Translations under genes and position numbers: made by a program
DNA from: Serilophus lunatus
Taxonomy: Eukaryota; Chordata; Aves; Passeriformes; Eurylaimidae
Reading direction: 5' to 3'
NCBI GenBank assembly: GCA_013399895.1
Contig: VXBA01005705.1
Span: 806,001-870,000 of the forward strand
Length of the DNA stretch: 64,000 bases
In this document: positions 48,301-58,100 of the stretch, piece by piece
Layout of the letters: every line of letters starts with the position of its first letter
Position numbering within the stretch: the stretch's first letter is position 1
Notes under the pieces: generated by a model
What the model saw: only the letters and a program-made list of their open reading frames with translations
Database searches by the model: none
What the model was told of the DNA's origin: nothing

Positions 48301-50144
48301 CTAACCAGCAGGCAGCTGCAACTGGGGAGGAACTGGCCCAAGTAGGGAAAGGGTGAGAAACCTGTCAGACTAGCCCTGAAAAATATATCACACTGGAGAC
48401 AGGCAGTATTCCCCAAATGAATTGCGGTGATTTGTGCGTGTGAGAAGTGCTCCTACATCCATCTAAGTCAAGTTGTAGTTTTTCTCCATTCTTTACATCT
48501 ATTTAGAAACATTTGGACTATAAAAATCAGCTACCAGCCCTTGATCCTTGATTAGGAGAGGAATGAATACCACAGTTATGCAGTGGTGAGGGCTGAGGTA
48601 GCACCTGGTTTTCAACGTTTTATGTTTCTCTCTATTTTCTTGTTTTAAAGCTCATTGACAGTCATACAGTGATGCAAGTAGAAAACAAGAAAAATCACGT
48701 TCTCCTTTATCTGCAAAATGTAAGTTCTGGTCATTGTCTATTTGATTACCACAAAGAATGAAGACAGCATGTAATAGATACAACTACAGTATGGATACAC
48801 TCTGTAAGATGCATTTATCATGTTCTCTTCTTCATCAGTTTTCCTGTGTAATCACTAAGGTGCTTACATCTTCTCAAGCTGCATGTAACATCCCATCCTT
48901 CCAAACAGCTTCAAACTGACATCTGACATTTCTAGCAACTAGAAAACAAAGTTAATCAGAAAAAAGCACATAGAAATTAATCCAAATTCTTTCTTCTTTT
49001 AGTCAAAAGCAGATGAACACCAAAAAAGAGGTTCCCTTATGTGTATGCCTCCTTAGTACGCTTCACATAAACCTCAGTCGTTCAAATACGACAGGAAACA
49101 CTGCATTCATTCTCTTCTGGAAAGATTTCCATTTCTTCTTTTATACTAGTTCACTACAAAATTTAACATGAATCATAATTTACATAGTAAATGTAAAAGC
49201 AAATGTGCTCAAGGCCCTGTAGAACTAACAACAGAAACCGATATCCCAGTGATGTACATTGTAAATTGATTCCCAGTTTCTTTATGGCACATAATGTTCA
49301 TGTCTGAAATGAGAGGGATTGGAAAACTAGAGTTTATTTTCCTGGCCACTAGGAGATCATGGAGAATTCAACTCAATCCTTTTGGACAACTTTTCCCCCT
49401 TCTGATGGGATGTATAATAAATTACAGGATCAGGAAATACAAGCAGGATAGCAAACCTATAACTCTTCAGCTCAGTTTCACTTCAGGCTCTTCAATCATT
49501 TTTCAGATAATGTCTGTCCCATAATTCGTATGTGACTTTAATGGGATTTGGAATATGCAATCTCTCAGTTACTACCCTTGTCTGCTCCACATGGTGTTGT
49601 ACAAATAAAAAGACTAACGTGAGCTCTCTCCCTCCATTTGAAGATCTCACAGAGGAAAAGGAAAAAAATCACTTTCTCAGTTGAGCAGGACTTTTTAGTG
49701 ACCCATCCCAAACCAGCTCCTGTGCAGATTTATGATTACTATGAAACAGGTAGGTCTTTGATTTCAACCAGCATGAAGTTTGGGGGAGGGACAGAAGAAA
49801 TACTGTGTGCATTAAGGGAGACTCAGAACCAGCCCTGCTAGAACAAACACTCCTCTGAACTCCATCAGTATCTAAATCGAGGGCCAGGGGAGAGATTCAT
49901 TTTACCTCAGTGAGTTTGGTCTCATGCCCAAGGTGGAAAGTTACAAAAATGCATGCACCAGATTGAAGGACATTTTGAGGATCTCCAGCTCAAGTGTGCA
50001 TAATGTATATCCATCTTCAGGGAAAGGTGTAGGAAGTGATGTCCATGCTAACAGGAACATTTATTTCCTTCTTCTCCAGAAGAGTATGCTGTTGCTCAGT
50101 ATACATCACCTTGCAAAGAAGTTGTTGCAGAAATGGACTACTGA
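27238..50144 (+). CDS. OVST: Ovostatin (ovomacroglobulin), complete, 35 coding exons
   Basis: Secreted egg-white protease trap of the A2M family. The exon model sums to 4371 nt, 1456 residues plus stop; chicken ovostatin, as I recall, is 1473. Every junction is in phase with GT..AG borders. The deduced protein aligns along its whole length with chicken ovostatin. Layout: signal peptide 1-17; MG1-MG6 about 22-661; bait region about 673-705; MG7 and CUB about 706-940; thioester domain about 941-1260 with MPFGCGEQNM (Cys961, Gln964); CUB return; RBD about 1306-1456. The family mechanism is bait cleavage, trap closure and covalent coupling. Oddity: the thioester Cys is present, whereas chicken ovostatin has Asn. 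Introns carry a CR1 fragment but the gene is intact. It lies between two A2M-like paralogs on the same strand. Confidence 0.97.
27824..28007 (+). CDS. OVST: OVST exon 2: MG1
   Basis: Residues 22-83. Begins QYVLMVPAVLQSDSPGQVCL, nearly identical to the chicken ovostatin N-terminus. Confidence 0.97.
28316..28472 (+). CDS. OVST: OVST exon 3: MG1/MG2
   Basis: Residues 84-136, with the family signature FVQTDKPIYKPGQ. The donor (AGAG|GTGAAT) is chosen because it restores V-RFRVVALD with the next exon. Confidence 0.95.
29249..29262 (+). repeat. (CA)7 microsatellite
   Basis: Short perfect CA run in OVST intron 3. Confidence 0.9.
29766..29818 (+). CDS. OVST: OVST exon 4: MG2
   Basis: Residues 136-153, FRVVALDFNFKPVQEK. 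Phase 1 in, phase 0 out. Confidence 0.95.
30673..30693 (+). CDS. OVST: OVST exon 5: 21-bp microexon
   Basis: Seven codons, YPLISIE, between CTCTTTCAG and GTAAGAG. Chicken ovostatin has YPLIAVQ at this point and human A2M has LIPLVYI. It is needed to join ...KPVQEK to DPRGNR and keeps the frame. Too short for ORF scans. Confidence 0.93.
31757..31925 (+). CDS. OVST: OVST exon 6: MG2
   Basis: Residues 161-217. Begins DPRGNRIFQWQNVASEMNII and ends LVDEY. Matches ovostatin throughout. Confidence 0.96.
32469..32553 (+). CDS. OVST: OVST exon 7: MG3 start
   Basis: Residues 217-245, VLPKFDVKVTAPESLTILDL. The VLPKF motif marks the MG2/MG3 junction in this family. Confidence 0.96.
33323..33434 (+). 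CDS. OVST: OVST exon 8: MG3
   Basis: Residues 245-282, YTYGQPVEGKVQLSVCRDFD. Ends SFTKN in phase 0. Confidence 0.96.
33803..33917 (+). CDS. OVST: OVST exon 9: MG3
   Basis: Residues 283-321, LGTDGCLSQVFSSNTFELNR. Phase 0 in, phase 1 out. Confidence 0.95.
34121..34230 (+). CDS. OVST: OVST exon 10: MG3/MG4
   Basis: Residues 321-357, ending RHYRRGIPYFGQ, the counterpart of human FRQGIPFFGQ. Confidence 0.95.
34567..34584 (+). repeat. (AC)9 microsatellite
   Basis: Perfect AC run in OVST intron 10. Confidence 0.93.
35252..35410 (+). CDS. OVST: OVST exon 11: MG4
   Basis: Residues 358-410, starting IKLVDKGNSPISNEVIQLFV. Phase 0 at both ends. Confidence 0.96.
35667..35894 (+). CDS. OVST: OVST exon 12: MG4/MG5
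   Basis: Residues 411-486, starting AIYKTSDHCHYEGWIEPSYP and ending MNFYYV. The GTG|GTGAGT donor is supported by the continuation GMAKGK. Confidence 0.96.
36418..36475 (+). CDS. OVST: OVST exon 13: MG5
   Basis: 58-bp exon, residues 487-506, GMAKGKIVLTGEIKVNIQV. Confidence 0.94.
36982..37127 (+). CDS. OVST: OVST exon 14: MG5
   Basis: Residues 506-554, NGTFTIPLVVNEKMSPTLQL, ending VEKCFKNK. Confidence 0.96.
37655..37804 (+). CDS. OVST: OVST exon 15: MG6
   Basis: Residues 555-604, starting VHLQFSEKQMHPASNVSLDI, with the family signature CAVRAVDQSMLLL. Confidence 0.96.
38005..38275 (-). mobile_element. CR1 LINE internal fragment, antisense
   Basis: Contains CACCAGCAAACTTGCTAAGG and GTACTGACCCTGAGGTACAC followed by CAGCCATTTAGCCCATTCTC, in CR1 ORF2 order on the minus strand. 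It occupies much of OVST intron 15. Confidence 0.82.
38351..38521 (+). CDS. OVST: OVST exon 16: MG6 before the bait region
   Basis: Residues 605-661, starting VYSLHPLQDFQGYVFDGFNL and ending PDVYQFLR. Confidence 0.96.
38833..38965 (+). CDS. OVST: OVST exon 17: bait region
   Basis: Residues 662-706. Starts with the conserved DMGMKFFTNSK. The rest, about 673-705, is the bait: VLCASETVRRQPYSL, then a Tyr/Ala/His-rich stretch. It offers a dibasic RR and several aromatic sites to proteases of different specificity. It is clearly more diverged from chicken than its flanks. Confidence 0.95.
39546..39642 (+). CDS. OVST: OVST exon 18: after the bait
   Basis: Residues 706-738, ending LILETIREFFPETWIWDIVL. 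FPETWIWD is the invariant segment after the bait in A2M proteins. Confidence 0.96.
40105..40333 (+). CDS. OVST: OVST exon 19: MG6/MG7
   Basis: Residues 738-814, with TVPDTITKWKA and PFFVDLTLPYSIVRGEDFLL. In chicken ovostatin and human A2M the first motif reads ITEWKA; here Glu is replaced by Lys. Confidence 0.96.
40581..40704 (+). CDS. OVST: OVST exon 20: MG7
   Basis: Residues 815-856, INVLLSDSLDYQAKLISTED, then CVCAKQRKTYVWNIFP. Confidence 0.96.
41039..41157 (+). CDS. OVST: OVST exon 21: MG7 end
   Basis: Residues 856-895, GNVVFSVTAETKDDEACGDK, ending IKTLLVE. Confidence 0.95.
41535..41586 (+). CDS. OVST: OVST exon 22: CUB start
   Basis: 52-bp exon, residues 896-913, PEGIRREKTQNSLICTE. Confidence 0.95.
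41880..41963 (+). CDS. OVST: OVST exon 23: CUB
   Basis: 84-bp exon, residues 913-941, DDTVIQDIALDLPTNVLEGS, then ARASFSVV. Confidence 0.95.
42821..42997 (+). CDS. OVST: OVST exon 24: thioester motif
   Basis: Residues 941-1000, with MPFGCGEQNMVLFAPNIYVL. The Cys961 codon is TGT at 42880-42882 and Gln964 is CAG at 42889-42891. Confidence 0.97.
43496..43577 (+). CDS. OVST: OVST exon 25: TED
   Basis: 82-bp exon, residues 1000-1027, YQKQLSYKHPDGSYSIFATK. Confidence 0.96.
44061..44217 (+). CDS. OVST: OVST exon 26: TED
   Basis: 157-bp exon, residues 1027-1079, LTGFVYRSFAQASRFIYIDG, ending TLFNNALK. It has the A2M-type Asn where C3 has the catalytic His. Confidence 0.96.
44626..44700 (+). CDS. OVST: OVST exon 27: TED
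   Basis: 75-bp exon, residues 1080-1104, GGVDDELSLSAYTTIAMLEA. Confidence 0.95.
45691..45856 (+). CDS. OVST: OVST exon 28: TED
   Basis: 166-bp exon, residues 1105-1160, starting YPVIRNAFFCLETASEKSIS, then ALMAYAFCLAGKAEK. Confidence 0.95.
46119..46339 (+). CDS. OVST: OVST exon 29: TED
   Basis: 221-bp exon, residues 1160-1233, with AEVEITSYVLLALLCKP and QQNAYGGFSSTQ. The reading frame is open throughout. Confidence 0.95.
46914..47129 (+). CDS. OVST: OVST exon 30: TED end and CUB return
   Basis: 216-bp exon, residues 1234-1305, DTVIALQALAAYGEATYNSA, ending NGSGCVFMQ. Confidence 0.96.
47513..47637 (+). CDS. OVST: OVST exon 31: RBD start
   Basis: 125-bp exon, residues 1306-1347, TALRYNIHLPEGAFGFLLSV. 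Confidence 0.96.
47987..48077 (+). CDS. OVST: OVST exon 32: RBD receptor helix
   Basis: 91-bp exon, residues 1347-1377, ending IIDVKMLSGFVPVKSSLDK. Lys1372 (48060-48062) matches the first receptor lysine of human A2M. Asp1376 (48072-48074) occupies the second. Confidence 0.96.
48651..48719 (+). CDS. OVST: OVST exon 33: RBD
   Basis: 69-bp exon, residues 1378-1400, LIDSHTVMQVENKKNHVLLY. Confidence 0.95.
49644..49749 (+). CDS. OVST: OVST exon 34: RBD
   Basis: 106-bp exon, residues 1401-1436, ISQRKRKKITFSVEQDF, then PVQIYDYYET. It has a basic cluster RKRKK that gene 1 lacks. Confidence 0.95.
50080..50144 (+). CDS. OVST: OVST exon 35: C-terminus and stop
   Basis: Residues 1436-1456, EEYAVAQYTSPCKEVVAEMD-Y, then TGA. 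Confidence 0.95.
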
Positions 50145-51095
50145 TTTGAACAGGTAAGTGGAAGCCAGAAAAAAACCCCAAGCCAGTAAGGAAGTGAAGT
50201 GAAGTTGAAGAGCAAAGGGATTGGAAGGATGAATAAAACTGTAGCTCTTCTCAAAGAAATAAGGTCTCCACGAGGTTTCTTAGGGAGCAGGCAGAGACAG
50301 ACAGGTCCTGTACTGTGGCAGCAGGACTCCAAGCTGAAATCGTGTTGCTGTTCATGGGAAAAGCTTAGCTTCTAGAATGAAAGCCAAAGTGCAGCATAAT
50401 GGAGAGCCTGGGAAATATCTTCAAAGTTTCCTCAAAAGCATGAACACGTTGCAAGGAACACTTTATGAGTACCTATCCTTGAAAGTTTCCTCTCTGAAGC
50501 ATATGCTTCACAGGAAAGGTGTTCACATGGACTTACAGAAACCTTTTCCTGGACAGTTAATATATTATCTGAGAAGAACACAAGGTGGCATGAATCATGG
50601 AGGCAGTATGTTAAGCAAATCAGAAGTATGATACTGCCTTACTATAGAAGAGGTTCAGGACTGCATCCTGCTCAGCACAGCAGTTATGTTGGTAGTTATT
50701 CTGCTGAGCAGTTTCTAAGGAGTACAGGCACAGCTTGCTGCCAGACCTTGTTGCAGATTTTGTCTGTTTTGCACAGAAGGAACTGGCTACCCTGTATCTT
50801 GAAAAAGAAATACCTATATTTTTTATCTTGCAGCTGCTGGTTTGTTCCCATTGAGGTTATTTTCTTTCAGATTTTCCCCTGCAGGACCATCATGAATATT
50901 GAGCAAGTGGTCAAGTACCCTATTTTCTTCTGTTATGAAGTCCTAGAAAAGGCCATTTCACCTTCTGAATCACAGTGGAGTTCTGTGATTATTTGAGCTA
51001 GTGTCTCATTCTGTTTCCTTTTACAGCACATCTCTTCAGATCTGTAGCAAAATCATGTATGCCTTTCCATCAATAAACGTCCAATTTACATTAGG
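50145..51095 (+). other. OVST: OVST 3' UTR
   Basis: Non-coding stretch from the stop to just past the distal AATAAA. A proximal AATAAA at 50232-50237 could give a short alternative 3' end. Confidence 0.65.
51072..51077 (+). terminator. OVST: OVST distal polyadenylation signal
   Basis: AATAAA followed about 25 nt later by a strong T/GT-rich element (TTTTTTGGTTGGTTGGTTTT). This arrangement is expected of an efficient cleavage site. Confidence 0.75.
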
Positions 51096-51600
51096 TATAC
51101 GCTTTTTTGGTTGGTTGGTTTTTTTCAGTGCCACAGAACAGACATTTCTATGACAATTGTTGACTGGGGGGGATGAAAAGAGGAACCTATCTATGCTACC
51201 GCCAGCGTTAAGCTTTCCCTCCCAACTGCAGCAGGTACTCCTCCATCCCTCTGGGCAACTACTGCAAAATGCAACATGTTCAGAGTCCCTGTCATCTCCA
51301 GAGTGTGGGCCCCATTGCTCACGGCTGCTGAACAGCCCTCCACCTTTCCCCAGCCCTGTTAGGGCACTGCCTCTGCCCCTGTGCTATAACAGTAGGCATT
51401 TCTGTATGGACATCATAGGACATCATAGAGTAACTCTGCATCATGCTTAGTAGAGTAGAGGGTGAAGAAAGGGTCAGAATGTAGTCCAGTCCTGGCGAGT
51501 GCCTGGTCCCACACCCTGGATCTCACCTTGCCAGAGTTTGATCAGAGTTTATCAAAAAGAGATCCCTGATGCACCTCTTGTCATCCCTTATCTTTGTTAC
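51096..51600. other. Short intergenic stretch after OVST
   Basis: Moderately GC-rich unique sequence. I see no exon, repeat or RNA gene in it before the CpG-rich block begins. Confidence 0.6.
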
Positions 51601-51629
51601 GCTTGGAACCATGGTGATTTCTGCAGAAA

Positions 51630-52110
51630 CGAAACACTACAGGGCTGCAGCTGGCAGACGGGTGGGAACAGCGTGAGCCAGGCACTACCGGAGCAGAGGG
51701 GAAAAAGGACGGGGAGGAGCGGCTGGAGACGATGTAGCATCGGGAGGGCTGGGGAGAAGAAGCACGGATGCTGCTCCTCTTCCCGGGAGACAGAGCTGGG
51801 CTCCCACGGGCGCGGCTCCTGGCTCGCCCGCCAGGCAGCGCCCTGGCTCCGCGCCGCCCGCCTCCCGGGAGCGGGGAGGGAGCGGGGCGGGGAGCGGGGC
51901 AGGGAGCGGGGCGGGAGCGGGGCGGGAGCGGGGCAGGGAGCGGGGCAGGGAGCGGCGCATCCCTGGCGGGGAGATGGGACCTGCCGGGTAAGCTCTCCGC
52001 ACGCATCGCAGCGTCCACGCAAACTGCCCAGGTGCTGATTTGTGAAAGGATCCATCTCGCCGGGCGATTCGCTAAAGCCACGCGCGGACTTGCTTTTCTT
52101 TCCCCGCCCC
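51630..52110. promoter_or_regulatory. Isolated CpG-rich block (CpG-island-like)
   Basis: Strikingly GC- and CpG-rich in an otherwise AT-rich region. It has many GGGCGG-type boxes within the minisatellite and ends with ACCTGCCGG|GTAAGC near 51987, a good splice-donor match on the + strand. It may be the promoter and first exon of an unannotated transcript, or a distant alternative promoter of the third A2M-like gene. No protein is claimed. Confidence 0.6.
51867..51959 (+). repeat. G-rich minisatellite, 8 units of 11-12 bp
   Basis: Eight tandem copies of GGGAGCGGGGC(A/G) with small length changes. Each unit holds a GGG and a GGGG run, so the G-rich strand could form G-quadruplexes. Confidence 0.92.
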
Positions 52111-55100
52111 CCCCAGCCTCGCGGTGAAAATTAATCATCATGTGAACACAGAATACCCCTCTTCCCGAATCGATTTCTTTTGAAAAACCAAGTAAATAAA
52201 TAGAGGTTTAGAATCGCGCCGTGCAGGATATGCGCGATATTAATGTTATGAAAAGCCATTTTTGTTAAGTTCCACTGAGGAGGAATTTGTGGGGCACAGC
52301 TTCGGCTAGAGTGCCGATTTCCATGCAAAGTTCAAAAATTAAAACTTCACTGGTGGTAGGAGGGAAGCGAAAAAGGCTGTGAATTTAGTTTTCCTGACAC
52401 GCCCCGAACTGTAGCAACCGACTCGATTTACATGAGCATCAGACCCGACTAAAGCAAAAGAAATCAATAACTACAGTGACAAGGTTGAAAAAGAGAGCAG
52501 TCTGAGTGGATGTGGACGCCGGATGTGTATCTTTCTGAGGGATTTAAGGCCAATTAAACTGAGGTTTCAGCATCTCACATGAAACTCATAAAAATCCCCT
52601 CAGATCTGGCCAAATGTTATTCTGTTCTGCCAAACATCATTTTCTAGAGGAATCAAGGTCCCGAGGGAGAAAAAAAAAAGGTGCATTTTTTCCATTCTTT
52701 TGGAGCCTTCTCTTCCTGTTAGGCCAAACCTGAATATTTAAACATCAAGTGCACATTTCCCAGTGCAATCTCTTCCTCTGCATGCTGAAAATGTAAGGTT
52801 TATTACCCAATTTTATCCTTTCACTCAAACAGCAATTATGCTGTTTGCAGTCAGATCTAATAATCATCCCATGCTCAAACTCTTCCTCTCTATTTTTACA
52901 GGTAGATCATGTCTCCCTGTTTGCCACATGAAACAGCAGTGTTCTTCAGACACACTTCAACACCTTCAAGATTTTTGGAATCTTGATGTCATGTTTCAGC
53001 TCTATGTTTTGTGTCACACACATGAAACTAAAGCAAGTATATTAATTGTGGACTGAGCAAGACAGGAACATCCACTCTCTTGCTTAGGCCTCTCAATTGC
53101 TTAGCTAGCACTCTTGTTAAACAAGAGTCCTTGGTCCAGGGAATTTGGCTACATCTTTGGGTTCAAATCCTTTGTGATCTTTGCAGAGTCACAAGTAACA
53201 GTGCCAATTTATTAAACAATGGCACAGCAAGACCTCATCTCTATGATTTTTTTATTTTACAGATGTTCAGTTCTTCTTCTAACCACATATGAAATATAAA
53301 ATGTGAGTAATGACCAACCAATACACTGATTAAAGATGACCAAAAATGTGCCAGATGAACCTTCAGTCAGATGTCTCTGAGGAAACAACTCAGCCTTGTT
53401 CTCTGATTATTTCTTTGTTGAGTACATTCACAACCTACATGGTGGACTATTAGGGAGGTAGGGCTCTGTCTGCATTTAGATGACCACCACCATCTGATTA
53501 ATCAGGCAGATAACAGAGAAGCATGGTCACATCTCTGACGCCACTGTCTGTGAGATGCATAACATCAGAAATGGGCTTTCTGAGACACGACTCCTATATT
53601 TTAGCTTGTTATTCAGGGCAACAATGAAAAGTTTTCTCACAATTTTTCAGGTGAAGAAACTGTATTGTGTAAACTAATCCTGTAGCTCAAAGCAAGTGAA
53701 AGCTTTTTTCGGCTCAACCTTTTGAGGGTCAAGAAAGCCCTAAAAGCAAGGCATTACGTTGAATACAGGACCTAATAGACTCATTCAAGGAAACTTCTCA
53801 CTCTCTTCATTTCTGATGCTCCTGTGAGCTCAGCACATTCATCTCCTGATGCCTTTTGATCCTGTCCTGAGGTCCTCTGCTCCCCATTTCTGCCACCACA
53901 ACATTCCTGCTGGGCAAACCAGGATCTCCCTTAAGAATATGGTTTCCGCAGGGTTTCTGGATCCCGTGTTGTCGCACTGTGTATGTAACCTGACAGCTGG
54001 GAGATTTAAAATTCTTGTTTGAGACTGAAGGGAGAGTAAACTTGAACATGATGGTCAGAGTTGAAGGGAATACACAGTGTTCTGACGAGATTTTGTGTGC
54101 ATGCTGCTAAAGTGCTAACCTTGCACATTTTTTTCAGCCTCCTACTCTTTGGCTCACTCCCCACAGGGAGGTTAAGGCTGATTTATTACTGGAAGCAATT
54201 GCATAACTATGCCACATGTTTTCTACTTCATTTAACCAGAAGTGACCACCTCTGGGCCCCACTGCTATTCCCTTTGCTATTCTGCCTGTTAAGGCATGTC
54301 CACATTTACTCAGTGACCCAAGGTCTGTGCCATGTTAAAGCTGATCTGAGAAATCTCATGAGTTGAGGAGTGTGGGATGTACAGCTCTCTCTTCAGAGCC
54401 CCTGGCTACTTAGGCTGGTCTTGTCCTGTTGCATTACAACCACTTGTATCCAGTCCAGGATATCCCAAAACATGTGGGAAATGAAGTGGTGCAATGCTGC
54501 TATGGCAGGCTCTGTAGCAGGACGCTGTGTGCAAAAGGGTCCTGATAAATACTATGTCCTCCAGCTGTGTTACAGTGCCATGGCTCATAGACCTTTCCCT
54601 GACCTGAGAAGTCAAATATGACCAGCTTTGTCTTTCCGAGCAAGAGGTAACAGAACAAAGCACAGGTGCCATGTAAAGGATTAAACACAAGAATATCTGA
54701 TTTCCTTGCCTCATACTCCTTTAGGACCTTCTTGTCTGGCTTTCCTGTAGCATCCTCCATCTCCAACGGGACAAACACAGCAGCTGAATCCCAGCTCCTC
54801 TCTGCACTGGGGAAAGACTGTGTGTGAGGTACTGAACAGCATCTGGCTTGGATGTAGCGCAGAGAAAGCCCAGTGGGCTAGCCCTGTGTTACCTTGCAAG
54901 TCATTAACTGAACTAAGCATAAAGCCTTTCCTTTCAGCCACCTCAGCTCAGAGAGCAGGCCCTGGGCCTGAGGCCAGCAGTGTCGGGCCAGCACCTCCCC
55001 CCCAGCACTGCTGAGGAGTGAGACCCTTTGCACACCTCTGCATCAAGTGGGTGTTGTAGCAGACTAACACAGCAGGGTCTGTGCCACCACTTTCTGCTCC

Positions 55101-58100
55101 CTTCTTCTAGCAAAGCTGTTCAGAGGGGGCATTGATTTAGGGTTTCCCTTTTTTTAACAGCTAAATGAACATTAAATCCAAGTGAGAAGAATCTTTGAAA
55201 TGCCTACACAGTCGAAGTATGACCTTTTCCTACACTGGCACTCTTGTTCATGGCCTTGTGCTATGAAGTTTGGATTTTTGGATGGTCTCTGGGGATGGAT
55301 AACTCATGACACCTGTGGATACCTGTTATTTTTCACATAACCCTCGGGGCAAGTTTTTTTTTCCTTCCATCTGCTCAGCATTTCTCTGTAGCTTGGTCCA
55401 TTGCTTCTGCTCCAGCCACTATGCATCACTCAGGAAAGTCTGTCTCCAGTGCCATTCAACCAGACTTGAATCAACCTCAGGGCCAGCAGATAGGACCTTC
55501 ATGAGATGCCTGTACCTCATCTGAGGAGAAAGGGAGTACACAACAGCTAAAGCTAAACACAAATTCTGTGTGCACTTAGTATATCTTTTTATATGACTCA
55601 AAAAGAGCATAGTTAATTGTCCCAAGTTCTGTTCTCAGACACATTGGTAAATAGTTTGGTTTTTTCTCCAGCCTTCCTTGGCAATAGTATGAGTAGTACA
55701 AAAGTATAAATGAAAATAACTTGTCATTCATTACTACATCAGGGATTATCTTCATTTCTCTATAATATAAAAAATCTATGAACATGAAAATAGTTTTTTA
55801 TTTATATATTTTAAAATTATTAGATCTCTTTCACTAATTACCTTTCATGGATTTAATAGTGGGATTTCAACAACTGATCCTACTGTGTGCGTGCTGTGCA
55901 CTGTAACTATCAGACAGATACACTGTAGGTCTCTCATGCCCAAAGGTTAACAACATTGGTTATAGACTTTTTTTCAACATACAGCATAGATTTCTTTTAA
56001 GAAAAGAACAAGTTCATACATAGAGATGATGTTTCTTTTAATATAACTGAGAAGGCAGATAAATACTACTTTATGTAGGACTTACCCTACAAATGGGCTG
56101 CCTTACATCACACAAAATACGATCACAGGACTGTTTATAAAATGCAGCTACCAATCTGGTTTGCAATTTAATCTACAAAGTGCATTAAAACAAGAGTAAT
56201 TCATTGGTACCTTTGCCTGAATTTACAAATTTGTTCATATTACACCACAGAAATATGAGCTATATTTGGCAGCCCAGCTGTCTGTGTCTAGGGAACAGTT
56301 CATCTACTACCAGGGCTTTCTCTCAGATTAAGATATTCAACAAGCAACTAAAGTGGGTTATCTTTATTCATTCTGAGATTTTCAGTTTCATTTGAAGTTT
56401 AGCTGATGAAGCCTTTTTATGGCATTGCATTTCATTGCATCTCTTCCTTTTTTTGTTTGTTGCAGCTTGTTCATATTGTCTGATGTTTTTTTGATAGAGG
56501 ACCTTCTCTTCACTATGGCCTGTGAAATATTTTGTCTTCCACACAATAATAACCCCTTTTTTTTTTCTTCAGGTGTTGCTGTTAGTTCTACTGATTTATA
56601 CAATACTTTTTCTTGTCACACTTTTTTTGTTATTTGAAATAAATTGCTTTGGGTTTCTTTGATTTAGATACACAGGCTTGGAAAACTAATATAATTATTT
56701 GGATTTCCTTTAAAATAAAAATACTGATTTTTTTTTTCCTTCCGAAGTATTTTGTCAGCCTTTAGCTGAACGGCTAACACAATTTTTTTAACCAGAGCTG
56801 TTAATATAAGTCTCCAATTTTACAGTGCCTCTTTTTTCACCTGTCACCGTACAAAGAGTATGTAGGTAGATGTAAACTGTAGAAAAATGTAAGGAGAGAG
56901 ACATTCCTTTGCTATAGCTGCTAGTTTCCAACAGGGGTTCTTTGGTGAAAGCGCATGGACCACCTTAGACAAAATATCATTGTTTTCAAGAAACATTTCC
57001 TCAGCTTTTTAACACATGCCTGTTCTTCAAAGGCAAAGGATGAAGTTCAGTTTATTGTTTTGCTCTGTCTTTGAGGTTTGAGTGTTGTGCTACAGTCGTT
57101 GAGGAGACAGAACAAGAATATATTAAAGAAGGGAGCGCCTTTCTTGGGATTATCAACCTCTGATAACAGGTTCCAAAACTGTTTAAGATTTTTGTGGCAG
57201 AGAAGGATTCCCGAATATAATACTGTTGTGATGATACTGAGAGCATTTACACTTATTCACATACATCTTTTTTTCCTGCAATTGCAGTCACCAGTGAGCC
57301 ACTCTGTTGCTGGACAGTTGGCAGTGATCCACAAAGCTAAAGAATAGAAACTGGAAAGAAGTCAGAGGAAAGTAAACCAGAATTGGATTAAGGTGGTTAA
57401 AATTACACAGTTCAATATCCTACTTTATTTTCAAGGGAAAATGTGTTTTCAATAGTAGTCATAAAGTTGGAAGTGTAGGACACATCACATTTTTGTGTCA
57501 TTTTTGCTAGGCAATGCTGAGAAGACTGTATGGCTTAGAGGAAACTTTGCAGAATAAAGGAAATATTGTGGACACTTGAATGCTTAAAATAATACAAAAT
57601 AGTAATAATGATACTTTCGGGAAAAGTAGAAGTGTTCTCATGGCATCTGTTTTTTATTGACCTGGTGTCTTGCTCCATTTCAGTACGATAATACCTGTAA
57701 TGGAAACCCAATGTGTCAGCACATGTAGCTTACTTTCATATTACTGTAATCTCTCTGAAAATTATCTAGAATTAAGCTAGTTTTCCCAAATGTTCTTTGG
57801 AAAAAAAATGAAATTTCAGAATAATGTTATAGTTTGAATTTAGCATTGAAAATATATGTTTCAGAAACCTCCTATGGAATAGCCAAAACATGTGCTACCT
57901 TTGAAAGTGAGAGTAAACATATGTAATAATTTCTTTTCAACCAGGAAGAACCAAAATTAATTGATGTCCTTTAGTATAGAAATTCCCTCTGCTTGGAAGG
58001 ATATAATAAATTTGATTTTGGGATTTTGGCTAGATTTACTGTGATATGGAATAATTTAAATTCCTTGTGATCAACAGTTAGGTACAATGATTCACTTGGG

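Noticed and set aside
50377..50996. Two moderate ORFs after the OVST stop
   Set aside because: They lie in the 3' UTR before the distal AATAAA and show no known domain or splice context.
51499..52141. Overlapping long ORFs on both strands (up to 186 codons) in the CpG-rich block
   Set aside because: They arise because GC-rich repeats lack stop codons; translations are low-complexity Gly/Ala/Arg/Pro, in several frames at once, with no known domain.
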